Virus record (IMG/VR): IMGVR_UViG_3300049460_000214
Span: 1 to 41,003 of that record
Source: a virus
Strand: one strand, 5' to 3'
Length of the DNA stretch: 41,003 nucleotides
A program made the translations under genes and the position numbers. Positions within the stretch are counted from its first letter, which is position 1. Each line of letters begins with the position of its first letter. Below the pieces are notes generated by a model that did not search any database, was not told the DNA's origin, and saw only the letters and a list, made by a program, of their open reading frames with translations. This document shows positions 25,843 to 32,009 of the stretch, piece by piece.

Positions 25843-26244
25843 CTACGCCGCGCTCGCGGGTAGCGGTGTGGCGGCGATCGGTTCCTCGCGCACGTCCCGG
25901 ATCCACGAGATGCCGCAGCTGAGGCACATCTCGTGCGGGTCCTCGTACACGAGCGCCGTCCCCAGGCACAGCGGGCACTTCGCGCGGGTACGTACGCGCC
26001 GCAACTGGTTGCGCTGGTAGGTGGTCGTCCCACCCCAGTAGCCCTCGGCACCGTGCAGCATGGCCCACGCGAGGCAGGTGGTACGGACCGGGCAGGTACG
26101 GCACCACTGCTGCGCCTCGTTGACACCCTCGTCGGTCTCCTCGTCAGGGACGAAGTCGAAGCCGCTGGCCACACACGGGGCGCCCGCCTGCCACTCGGTG
26201 CCTTCGGCGCTGACCGCGTCGAGGATGCGCTTCTCGAAGCCCAT
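25843..26244 (-). CDS. WhiB-family regulator with extra C-terminal zinc ribbon
   Basis: A 133-aa iron-sulfur regulator. C24, C48, C51 and C57 are the WhiB [4Fe-4S] ligands (QQWCRTCPVRTTCLAWAM), followed by the G-[VIY]-W-G-G turn (EGYWGG, 68-72) and a basic stretch. WhiB proteins bind region 4 of the principal sigma factor and change promoter choice; phage WhiBs such as that of TM4 interfere with host WhiB. This one has a second metal site, C90-x2-C93 and C107-x2-C110 (CPLCLG, CLSCGISW), not usual for the family. ATG 26244 gives the normal N-terminal length; it lies 14 nt after the upstream gene. Confidence 0.85.
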   Translation of the reverse strand: MGFEKRILDAVSAEGTEWQAGAPCVASGFDFVPDEETDEGVNEAQQWCRTCPVRTTCLAWAMLHGAEGYWGGTTTYQRNQLRRVRTRAKCPLCLGTALVYEDPHEMCLSCGISWIRDVREEPIAATPLPASAA

Positions 26245-26258
26245 GACCGCGCCGCCCT

Positions 26259-26504
26259 TCAGGGGCACGGGGTGTTGACGGCAACGGACCACACGATGAC
26301 CCCGCCGTCGAGGCACTGGCGTACGCGCCCGTCGCGGCGAAGGCGCCCGAGGGCGAGAGCGACCAAGTCGGTGGTGAGACAGGTCTCCTGCGCGATCTCA
26401 CCGCGCGACATGGATCCCGCCGCGAGCAACTCGTAGATCCGCTGGTCGCGTTCGATGGTCTCGGCCGGGCGGGGGCGTCCTCTGCGGGGCGCGGTCTGCT
26501 GCAT
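26259..26504 (-). CDS. small winged-helix DNA-binding protein
   Basis: An 81-aa protein: a basic arm (RRGRPRPAE), then helices forming a winged helix (RIYELLAAGSMSRGEIAQET, then LVALALGRLRRDGRVRQ and a beta wing DGGVIVWSV). It starts at ATG 26504 after a good GGGAG ribosome binding site and leads the operon with WhiB. An imperfect 21-bp dyad lies just upstream in its leader (26520-26540), suggesting autoregulation. Confidence 0.75.
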   Translation of the reverse strand: MQQTAPRRGRPRPAETIERDQRIYELLAAGSMSRGEIAQETCLTTDLVALALGRLRRDGRVRQCLDGGVIVWSVAVNTPCP

Positions 26505-26519
26505 GACAGGCTCCCATTC

Positions 26520-26540
26520 ATTTCGGCGAGCGGCTGAAAT
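26520..26540. promoter_or_regulatory. 21-bp imperfect palindrome, operator-like
   Basis: ATTTC (26520-26524) and GAAAT (26536-26540) flank a partly symmetric centre (GGC/GCT), with seven of eight outer positions paired. It lies between the -10-like CATAAT (read leftward) and the start of the winged-helix gene, where a bound protein would block transcription. Confidence 0.45.
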
Positions 26541-26608
26541 TCATTATGCAGCAGGAACGCAAGAGGGCTCATTGGCCGGAATCGTGTGGCTGATCTACGT
26601 GTGACACT

Positions 26609-26639
26609 CCCGTTCGAACGGGCCGTTCCAGTTACGGCC
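26609..26639. promoter_or_regulatory. two adjacent dyads upstream of the 26662 gene
   Basis: CCCGTTCGAACGGG (26609-26622) is a perfect 14-bp palindrome. It overlaps a second dyad, GGCCGT (26621-26626) / ACGGCC (26634-26639), with a 7-nt loop. Either could be an operator or an RNA hairpin in the leader of the rightward gene at 26662. Confidence 0.45.
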
Positions 26640-26661
26640 AAGCACTACTGGAGGCACCCGC

Positions 26662-26907
26662 ATGGACCTGCTCATCTGGCTCGGCGGCGGGGCCGCCGCA
26701 CTGCTGGCCCTCGGCGCGCTGGCCCGCTCGGTATGGCGGATCAACCGCCGGATCGTAGTGATCGTGGACGCGGTGAAGGAACTGACCCCGAACGGCGGCC
26801 GGTCCATCAAGGACACGGTGACGCGGACGGAACGCAAGGTGGACGAGACGGCACGGGAGCTGTGCCAGCTGAAGCAGCAGTTCGACGAACACCTGAGCGG
26901 CTCGTAG
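26662..26907 (+). CDS. small membrane-anchored coiled-coil protein (DUF2746-like)
   Basis: An 81-aa protein with one N-terminal membrane segment (LLIWLGGGAAALLALGALA), a basic stop-transfer region, and a helix PNGGRSIKDTVTRTERKVDE ending in QQFDEHLSGS. This matches a common actinophage pattern (DUF2746-like). ATG 26662 has a strong GGAGG ribosome binding site. It is a lone rightward gene between two leftward ones and may be expressed in lysogeny or late. The function is unknown. Confidence 0.7.
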   Translation: MDLLIWLGGGAAALLALGALARSVWRINRRIVVIVDAVKELTPNGGRSIKDTVTRTERKVDETARELCQLKQQFDEHLSGS

Positions 26908-26933
26908 ACCGGGTGGTCCGCCAGTAGCGCCCG

Positions 26934-27122
26934 CTACGCCGCCTCCACGACCGCCCCCTCCACCCGCACGGCCGCCGCCCACTCCACGACCAGCTCCGCG
27001 TACGCCGCCCGCTGATCCGCCGTCGACAGGACACCGCCCGCGCGGAACCACAGGGCGCGGATCTCCTCGTTGACGACGGCAGCAGGGCGTACGGAACCAG
27101 GCAGGGAGGGGGTGGGGGTCAT
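26934..27122 (-). CDS. hypothetical protein
   Basis: A 62-aa leftward gene beginning MTPTPSLPGSVRPAAVVNEE and continuing with a helical stretch ending in EWAAAVRVEGAVVEAA. No ribosome binding site is visible, but TATCCT ends 6 nt before ATG 27122, a typical leaderless arrangement in actinomycetes. It is divergent from the XRE/TPR regulator gene. The function is unknown. Confidence 0.55.
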   Translation of the reverse strand: MTPTPSLPGSVRPAAVVNEEIRALWFRAGGVLSTADQRAAYAELVVEWAAAVRVEGAVVEAA

Positions 27123-27203
27123 GCGTTCAGGATATCGAGATCGGGGGCCCGAAACGCATGGCCGCCCGCCGAAAATGGAGAAGGCCCCCACGGACCGTAA
27201 TCC

Positions 27204-27216
27204 GTAAGGACCTTAC
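27204..27216. promoter_or_regulatory. 13-bp palindrome GTAAGGACCTTAC, operator-like
   Basis: Perfect symmetry around a central A, in the 157-nt divergent region between the genes at 27122 (leftward) and 27280 (rightward). CCGTAA is also repeated directly at 27196-27208. This is a likely binding site for the XRE/TPR regulator or another dimeric regulator. Confidence 0.5.
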
Positions 27217-27279
27217 CCACACACTCCGTTGGCCGACGGGCGTACCGTTCCAAGTGTCGAGCAAGGAACGGAGACCAGT

Positions 27280-28506
27280 ATGACCCACCCCACCGACAAT
27301 CCACCCGCCGAGAGCAACGGACAACGCCTCGCCCGGTTGCGCGCCCGCCACCGCTGGACACAGCAACGTCTCGCCGCCGAGTCCGGCTACACCATCAGCG
27401 CCGTGAAGAAGTTCGAGCAAGGACTCCGGTCCCTCGACCGGCCCGCCGTTGTCCTTGCTTTTGCGCAGGCGCTGGACTGCCACCCCACCGAAATCACCGG
27501 AGCCCCCTACGTGCCCGTCCAGGCCGACCGTGACGGGCAGACCGCTGTCGCCTCGGTGGCCGCTGTACGCCGCGCCCTCATGCGGCATGGCAGGCCAGCC
27601 CGACCCACCGAAGCCGAAGCTGCCGCCGTCGACCTGCCCGGCCTGCGTCGTCGCGTCGTCGAGGCCAACGCCCACCGCCAGGCCGCTGCGCTCACCCAGT
27701 CCGGCGTTCTGCTGCCCGCCCTGCTGAGGGACCTTCAGATCGCCGCCGAGCTGACCGCAGGCGACGATCGGCGCGCCGTCTTCGGGCTCCTCGCGTCCGG
27801 CTACGAATGCGCCATGCAGTACCTGTACAAGCTCGGCCACTCTAGCGACGCCACCCTCGCGACCGAGCGCGTCGTGTGGGCCAGCCGGGAAACCGGCGAC
27901 CCGCTCCGGCTGCTGGCCGCGCACTGGTACGACGCCGGCGAGTTCCTCACGATCGGCGAGCACGACGAGGCGGGCGCCATCATCGACGAGGCGCTCACCG
28001 AGCTGGGTGCGATCCGTACGCCGGGGCCGGAGGCGGTGTCACTGAAGGGGGCGTTCCACCTGAAGGCGTCCCTGAACCTGGCTCGCGCCTCCGACACGGA
28101 CGGCGCCGTCCGCCACCTCGGTCACGCGCAGCAGGCAGCCGCCGAGCTCGGGGAGGACCGCAACGACTGGCAGATGCAGTTCGGCCCCACCAACACCGCC
28201 CTCTGGTCGGTGAGCCTGCCGGTAGAGATGGGCCGCGGCAAGGATGCCGTCGCCCGCGCGGAGAAGGTGCGACTCCCTGCGGAGTACTCCCGGGAACGGC
28301 ACTCCCACTTCCACATCGACCGCGGTCGCGCCTACTTCTACAACGGGCAGCGCGACGAGGCTGTACGGGCGTTCCTGGATGCGGAGCGGCTGGCACCGCA
28401 GGCGACGCGGGCTCACGCAGGTGTGCGGGAGACCGTCGGCACGATGATCCGTACACAGAAGCGCGGGAATCTGGTGGAGCTGGGGATCCGGCTCGGCGTG
28501 GTGTGA
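27280..28506 (+). CDS. XRE-type regulator with TPR-like C-terminal domain
   Basis: A 408-aa protein. Residues about 14-65 (LARLRARHRWTQQRLAAESG, then TISAVKKFEQG and LAFAQALDCHPTEI) form an XRE helix-turn-helix. The rest is a helical repeat region (for example QRDEAVRAFLDAERLAPQAT) like the TPR regulators abundant in Streptomyces chromosomes. Such proteins often sense small molecules or peptides. It resembles host genes more than typical phage repressors, so it may be a captured host regulator (inference). ATG 27280 has GGAACGGAG upstream. Confidence 0.8.
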   Translation: MTHPTDNPPAESNGQRLARLRARHRWTQQRLAAESGYTISAVKKFEQGLRSLDRPAVVLAFAQALDCHPTEITGAPYVPVQADRDGQTAVASVAAVRRALMRHGRPARPTEAEAAAVDLPGLRRRVVEANAHRQAAALTQSGVLLPALLRDLQIAAELTAGDDRRAVFGLLASGYECAMQYLYKLGHSSDATLATERVVWASRETGDPLRLLAAHWYDAGEFLTIGEHDEAGAIIDEALTELGAIRTPGPEAVSLKGAFHLKASLNLARASDTDGAVRHLGHAQQAAAELGEDRNDWQMQFGPTNTALWSVSLPVEMGRGKDAVARAEKVRLPAEYSRERHSHFHIDRGRAYFYNGQRDEAVRAFLDAERLAPQATRAHAGVRETVGTMIRTQKRGNLVELGIRLGVV

Positions 28507-28512
28507 CCCCGG

Positions 28513-28535
28513 AAGGGACACAGTCTGTGTCCCTT
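28513..28535. terminator. perfect 11-bp inverted repeat after the regulator gene
   Basis: AAGGGACACAG (28513-28523), one T, CTGTGTCCCTT (28525-28535), starting 6 nt after the stop of the XRE/TPR gene. It could act as a terminator; no U-tract follows, which is common in high-GC actinomycetes. Its perfect symmetry with a 1-nt centre also fits a protein-binding operator. Confidence 0.55.
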
Positions 28536-28537
28536 CA

Positions 28538-28597
28538 GTGACCCCCTGGCATCTAGCGTCGGTTGAGTAGCAAACGCCACGCAGTCAGGGGGTCACC
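28538..28597. promoter_or_regulatory. 11-bp inverted repeat flanking a promoter-like region
   Basis: GTGACCCCCTG (28538-28548) and CAGGGGGTCAC (28587-28597) are perfect inverse copies, 38 nt apart. Between them lies TAGCGT (28554-28559), a good -10, and TAGCAA. The second copy also contains the ribosome binding site of the gene at 28600. Confidence 0.5.
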
Positions 28598-28599
28598 GT

Positions 28600-28941
28600 A
28601 TGTCCGGCAGAATCGTGGGGCCAACCGTTGCCGAGGCGGCTGTACTCCTGCCGCTCCCGGATCTGGCCGCCATGTCCGACCCGCAGTTCCGTGGTGCGGC
28701 CTGCGCCTGGTGCGCGGTCATCCTCGCCCCGGCGACCGCCGTTGATCTCGGCCCCCGCCGCATACGGCTCCTCGACGGGCACATCACTGCCCGCCCGCGC
28801 GGCTGCCGGGCATGCGTCGCCGAGCATCTGCCGGCCGTCCTTGAGAACCATGCGGGCACGTGCGAGCAGTGCGTCGACGATGTGGCGGTCTGCGAGACGG
28901 CCCGCGCGCTACGGCATCTCGAGCTGACGGTGTCCCGGTGA
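28600..28941 (+). CDS. Cys-rich hypothetical protein
   Basis: A 113-aa protein with CAWC (about residues 35-38), RGCRAC (68-72) and CEQC (87-90), a probable zinc-binding protein. It starts at ATG 28600 after AGGGGGTCACCGT. The stop overlaps the next start as GTGA, so it leads a three-gene operon of small Cys-rich proteins. I do not recognise a function. Confidence 0.65.
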   Translation: MSGRIVGPTVAEAAVLLPLPDLAAMSDPQFRGAACAWCAVILAPATAVDLGPRRIRLLDGHITARPRGCRACVAEHLPAVLENHAGTCEQCVDDVAVCETARALRHLELTVSR

Positions 28942-29096
28942 GCGCGCAGCCGGCCGCGACGGTAGAGGGCCGGTTCCGGAGGCTGGCGAACCACTGCTCG
29001 AGGTGCCCCGACTGCAATGCCGACACGACCCGCGCGTGCCCGCAAGCCCATCAGCTGCGGCGCGCCTGGTCCCGAGCATGGAGGACAACCCGATGA
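28938..29096 (+). CDS. 52-aa Cys-rich protein
   Basis: Starts at GTG 28938 in a 4-nt overlap with the preceding stop. It has NHCSRCPDCNADTTRACPQA, with four cysteines (CxxCxxC plus one), and a basic C-terminal helix. A small zinc-binding domain is likely. Its stop overlaps the next start as ATGA. Confidence 0.6.
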   Translation: MSAQPAATVEGRFRRLANHCSRCPDCNADTTRACPQAHQLRRAWSRAWRTTR

Positions 29097-29251
29097 TCTG
29101 CGACCGCTGCGGCGACCCGATCCGGTCCGGCCAGAAGGTCAGGACGTACCCGATCGACTCGGCGTCGGGAGGCGGTAGGTCCGCCACCATCCATGATCGG
29201 CCGTGCAGGAAGCTGCCGACTCAGACGTATCCGTCCCGCGCGTCCCGTTGA
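29093..29251 (+). CDS. 52-aa zinc-finger-like protein
   Basis: ATG 29093 lies in an ATGA overlap with GGAGG 8 nt upstream. It encodes MICDRCGDPIRSGQKVRTYP and later IHDRPC, with a CxxC and a third cysteine next to a histidine, resembling a half LIM or ribbon-type metal site. It is the last gene of the small operon and is followed by strong dyads (29313-29378). Confidence 0.6.
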   Translation: MICDRCGDPIRSGQKVRTYPIDSASGGGRSATIHDRPCRKLPTQTYPSRASR

Positions 29252-29312
29252 GCCCCCGCCTCCGGTGTCCATGCTCCGGGCCGGTGGCGGGATGTAGCTG
29301 GCTGTCCCTGTT

Positions 29313-29326
29313 CCCCCGATCGGGGG
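29313..29326. terminator. palindrome CCCCCGATCGGGGG
   Basis: A perfect 14-bp GC palindrome 62 nt after the last gene of the rightward operon. As RNA it would form a tight hairpin only with a small opened loop, so it may work together with the larger stem-loop that follows. Confidence 0.4.
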
Positions 29327-29333
29327 CGGCCGT

Positions 29334-29378
29334 GGTGACCCGTCGCAGTGCTCTACCCCGACGCTGCGGCGGGTCACC
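29334..29378. terminator. 15-bp stem-loop between convergent operons
   Basis: GGTGACCCGTCGCAG (29334-29348) pairs with CTGCGGCGGGTCACC (29364-29378) over 15 positions, 14 Watson-Crick and one G-U. The loop is 15 nt. It covers the stop of the leftward XRE gene and lies after the rightward Cys-rich operon, so it can serve as a bidirectional terminator. Confidence 0.65.
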
Positions 29379-29616
29379 GGACGAGATCGGCGAGGGGGAC
29401 GTTGAGGGCGTCGGCGATGAGGTAGAGGTGCGTGTACTTGATGCCGACGCCAGCCTCAACCCGCTGAATCGTCGACCGTCCCAGCGATGCCCGCTCGGCA
29501 AGTTTCTCCTGAGTGAGGTCGGCGTTCTCCCGGACCTGACGGATGTGGTCCCCCTGCCTCTGGCAGGCGAGGCGGAGAGATTCGGGCAGGTCGTCGTGCA
29601 CCCGTCCAAGCTGCAA
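29374..29616 (-). CDS. small XRE-family repressor (Cro/CI-like)
   Basis: An 80-aa protein that is almost only a helix-turn-helix: HIRQVRENADLTQEKLAERA, SLGRSTIQRVEAG, YLIADALNVPLADLV. It lies next to the integrase region, leftward. TTG 29616 and GTG 29601 are both possible starts; neither has a strong ribosome binding site, so the start is uncertain. A 16-bp dyad lies just upstream (29636-29651), suggesting autoregulation. It is a candidate lysogeny or integration regulator. Confidence 0.75.
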   Translation of the reverse strand: MQLGRVHDDLPESLRLACQRQGDHIRQVRENADLTQEKLAERASLGRSTIQRVEAGVGIKYTHLYLIADALNVPLADLVR

Positions 29617-29635
29617 GGCTGGCGATCGCGTGTCA

Positions 29636-29651
29636 GCATCAGAAGTGATGC
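29636..29651. promoter_or_regulatory. dyad GCATCA-GAAG-TGATGC upstream of the XRE gene
   Basis: Perfect 6-bp arms separated by 4 nt, 20-35 nt upstream of the XRE start, in an AT-richer stretch (TGATGCATTATTTGATC). This is a typical size and location for an operator of a small XRE repressor. Confidence 0.5.
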
Positions 29652-29771
29652 ATTATTTGATCTTGGAGGGGGCGGGAATCTGATTCCGGACACCCCCTCT
29701 TCGAGCGGGCTGGGGCCAGGCGACTTCGCGCGAGGTGCGCCGTCCGTCCAGACGACGGAGCCCCGGCTCGG

Positions 29772-29799
29772 CCGCCCCCGGCCATAGCGCCGGGGGCGG
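29772..29799. terminator. strong 11-bp GC hairpin
   Basis: CCGCCCCCGGC (29772-29782), loop CATAGC, GCCGGGGGCGG (29789-29799), followed by TCTT on the + strand. It is stable enough to be a terminator separating the accessory operons from the integrase region. Confidence 0.6.
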
Positions 29800-30048
29800 T
29801 CTTACTGCCGCTGGAGGGTTCCCACGAAACACGTCGACCACGGACCCCGTCGGGGGCTCCCGAAGCGGCGATCGATGGAGCAGGTAACTTCGATAAACAC
29901 GCTCAGAGCCCAGCAGGTCAAACGGGCCGATGCACATCGCTCGGAGCCTGATAATTGCTCCCTACCGGCCGCACGTTGATTCCCCAATCGGTTCGATGAC
30001 CTGCTGTTTCATACCTACAGACTTCCGCAAAGCCATTGCACATCGCTT

Positions 30049-31020
30049 ATGCGGCAGATAACTTCCCAACCCATGGCAGCACACTCAGGACCCTTCGCCC
30101 GACTCCTCCGCTCGTGGGAACTCTCCCTACGATCCGCGAACAAGAGCCCCGAGACCATCCGCTCCTACCTCCGCTCCGCCAACCTCTTCGCCGACTATCT
30201 CACCGACCCGCCGCCACCGGCCAAAGACGCCGGGTTCGACCCCGTCGACTGCGTCGACGACGTCCTCGACATCGCCCGCGCCCACGTCCGCGCCTTCACT
30301 GCCCACGAAGTCCAGCGCACCTCCGCCACCAGCGCCCGCTCCCGCTTCCTCGGCGTCCAGGCCTGGATGAAGTGGCTCGTCGAGGAAGAAGAGATCCCCA
30401 CATCCCCGGCCGCAGGACTGCCCGCCCCTCAGACCGAGGAGAAGGAGGTTCCCATCCTGACCCCGGAGGAGTTGAAGGGGCTCCTCAAGACGGTCAGCGG
30501 ACGAGGTTTTCCCGAGATTCGCGACCGAGCCCTGATCATGCTGTGGCTCGACTCCGGGGTCCGCCTGTCAGAAGCCGTGAACCGCACCGTGGATGACGTT
30601 GATCTGGAGCTCCAGGTTGTCCACGTCATGGGCAAAGGGTCCCGTGGCCGCGCCGTCCCCTTTGGTGCGAAGACCGCTCAGGCCCTCGACCGGTACCTCC
30701 GTGCGCGGGCCAAGCATCCTGGGTCGAAGGGTCTGGAAGCGCTGTGGGTCGGCATCAAGACCAAGCAGCCGCTCACGACCTCAGGGGCCGGGACGCTGCT
30801 GGCGCGACGCTCGGAAGAGGCTGGGCTCGGGAGGATTCATCCTCACCAGTTCCGGCATACGTTTTCGCATATGTGGCTGGCGGCCGGCGGGAACGAGACG
30901 GACCTGATGCGGATCACGGGTTGGAAGTCGCGGTCGATGGTGGACCGGTACGCGCGGTCGGCCGGCGCGGAGAGGGCCCGGTCGGCGCATCGGGCCCTCT
31001 CTCCGGGCGACCGGCTCTGA
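30049..31020 (+). CDS. int: tyrosine integrase
   Basis: A 323-aa site-specific recombinase. The N-terminal SAM-like core-binding domain ([20 protein letters not shown]) is followed by a catalytic domain with R172 (DSGVRLSEA), K196 ([11 protein letters not shown]), H266 and R269 (HPHQFRHTF), W292 (GWKSRSM, in place of the second His) and nucleophile Y301 (DRYAR). This is a complete R-K-H-R-W-Y set. Starts at ATG 30049 or 30073 are possible; no clear ribosome binding site marks either. TGCACATCGCT repeats overlap the region just upstream, so int expression and attP binding may be coupled. Confidence 0.9.
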   Translation: MRQITSQPMAAHSGPFARLLRSWELSLRSANKSPETIRSYLRSANLFADYLTDPPPPAKDAGFDPVDCVDDVLDIARAHVRAFTAHEVQRTSATSARSRFLGVQAWMKWLVEEEEIPTSPAAGLPAPQTEEKEVPILTPEELKGLLKTVSGRGFPEIRDRALIMLWLDSGVRLSEAVNRTVDDVDLELQVVHVMGKGSRGRAVPFGAKTAQALDRYLRARAKHPGSKGLEALWVGIKTKQPLTTSGAGTLLARRSEEAGLGRIHPHQFRHTFSHMWLAAGGNETDLMRITGWKSRSMVDRYARSAGAERARSAHRALSPGDRL

Positions 31021-31023
31021 CCC

Positions 31024-31212
31024 TCAGGGCGTGGTGCGCAGCACGTGGAAGCCGTCACGTACGAGTCTGGGTTCGCGGAGGCAGATCCAGGCGAGTGCGG
31101 CGGCTTCTTCGATCTGGCGGGGGTCGTAGGCCGCCCTGACCTTATCTCCCTGGACGAGGTGCATGACGGGTACCCCGTCGGTGAGATTGACGCATTCGAG
31201 ATGCACTTTCAC
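31024..31212 (-). CDS. hypothetical protein
   Basis: A 62-aa leftward gene from GTG 31212 (MKVHLECVNLTDGVPVMHLV, ending DGFHVLRTTP) with AGGGGGTCAC as ribosome binding site. That 10-mer also precedes the gene at 28600, in the other orientation. A -10-like GATAGC lies upstream. It lies 3 nt from the convergent integrase stop. The function is unknown. Confidence 0.55.
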   Translation of the reverse strand: MKVHLECVNLTDGVPVMHLVQGDKVRAAYDPRQIEEAAALAWICLREPRLVRDGFHVLRTTP

Positions 31213-31379
31213 GTGACCCCCTAGTCCCGCATGTGCTATCCCGAGACGCGACGGATTAGCACGCACGTTCGATGTGCGCGAGGTCACGACACCATACGTC
31301 GCGCAGTCACATTCATTCAGCATGCAGACGCAACTGGCCACACCCCGCACAGGATTGTGACGCCTTGTTCGAAAATGGA

Positions 31380-31763
31380 CTACTCCGCGCCAGGCTCTGC
31401 CCAGCGCTTGAGGAGGTCGCGCTCGGGGGCGCCCGGCTCGGCTCCGATGCGAAGCATGAGCGTGGCCGGGGCCCCTTCCTGGAGCTCGCCTTCGCTGTAG
31501 CCGATGAGCTGAAGGTGTGCTGCGGCGCCCACGACTTCTCGCGACATCCCAAGGCCGGCGGCGATGGCACCGATGAGCCTTGGATTGATCTTGTACGACT
31601 GCCCGGCGACGATGTTGCCGATCAGTCCGTTGCTGGGTCGATACCCCGTGTCGGGATCGACAGCCTTCTCGCAGAACGTCGCAACGCTCATCTTCTCCGG
31701 GCCCGTATGCGTCCCGACATGTTGCTGCACGAGCTCGGTCAAGGCGTCGCGCTGCTGAGCCAT
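31380..31763 (-). CDS. probable phage repressor (XRE-like)
   Basis: A 127-aa protein with a helix-turn-helix-like N-terminal domain (MSVATFCEKAVDPDTGYRPS, NGLIGNIVAGQ, PRLIGAIAAGLGMSREVV), where a loop replaces part of the classical XRE helix 2. The C-terminal part is short. It is divergent from a second small HTH gene (32010), the classical layout of a cI/cro switch. ATG 31763 has AAAAAAGGA 6 nt upstream. I consider it the best candidate for the immunity repressor, but XRE proteins also occur at 29374 and 27280. Confidence 0.65.
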   Translation of the reverse strand: MAQQRDALTELVQQHVGTHTGPEKMSVATFCEKAVDPDTGYRPSNGLIGNIVAGQSYKINPRLIGAIAAGLGMSREVVGAAAHLQLIGYSEGELQEGAPATLMLRIGAEPGAPERDLLKRWAEPGAE

Positions 31764-31931
31764 ATTGTGTCCTTTTTTCCTTTACTGTCCCAGGATGCTC
31801 GCCAAAGCGCGTGGCGAAACAGCAGGTCAAGCAGCGCAATCACCCGCCAGACGCGCATCATTGTCCATGAATACGAGTGCGGATGATACGGCGCTCAGGG
31901 GCTTAGCTGAATTTTCACCAACACGCGGGCG

Positions 31932-31968
31932 CTCAAGCGGTGGACACAGCACGAGCGGTGTGCTTGAG
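31932..31968. promoter_or_regulatory. dyad in the divergent switch region
   Basis: CTCAAGC (31932-31938) and GCTTGAG (31962-31968), 23 nt apart, with inner ACAC/GTGT arms. It directly abuts the 24-nt operator-like site O1 (31969-31992). It may be part of a composite repressor site or an RNA hairpin. Confidence 0.4.
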
Positions 31969-31992
31969 TATCCATATCCACGGACGTGGATG
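31969..31992 (+). promoter_or_regulatory. 24-nt operator-like site O1
   Basis: Begins TATCCATATCCA and continues CGGACGTGGATG. Its core ATCCACG-GA-CGTGGAT (31976-31991) is a perfect dyad. It lies 18 nt before GTG 32010 and just before its ribosome binding site. A near-identical copy in inverse orientation (O2) lies at 32239-32262, matching at 23 of 24 positions. Confidence 0.65.
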
Positions 31993-32009
31993 AGCGGCAA
32001 GGAGAATGT

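Larger units (their letters stand above)
29617..30048. other. gene-free region upstream of integrase, probable attP region
   Basis: About 430 nt without a convincing gene. It holds the XRE operator dyad, a perfect palindrome GGAATC-T-GATTCC (29675-29687), a strong terminator-like hairpin (29772-29799), an 11-nt direct repeat TGCACATCGCT (29931-29941 and 30037-30047), and a 10-bp inverted repeat CAGCAGGTCA (29911-29920) / TGACCTGCTG (29997-30006). Direct repeats near a tyrosine integrase often are arm-binding sites flanking the crossover core. I see no tRNA 3' end, so the core itself is not identified. Confidence 0.5.

Noticed and set aside
26144-26641. Leftward 165-codon frame over the WhiB and winged-helix genes
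   Set aside because: Arg/Ser-rich shadow. The other leftward frames contain WhiB cysteines and a winged helix with proper ribosome binding sites.
29653-29937. Leftward 94-codon frame in the region before int
   Set aside because: Covers a terminator-like hairpin and palindromes, has no ribosome binding site and no protein-like pattern.
29990-30010. GGTTCGATGACC resembling a tRNA T-arm, possible att core in a tRNA gene
   Set aside because: The arms do not pair as a T-stem and no acceptor stem follows, so a tRNA 3' end is not supported.
31272-31886. Rightward 204-codon frame opposite the repressor gene
   Set aside because: A shadow frame that runs through the divergent promoter region; the leftward gene has a strong ribosome binding site and an HTH-like pattern.
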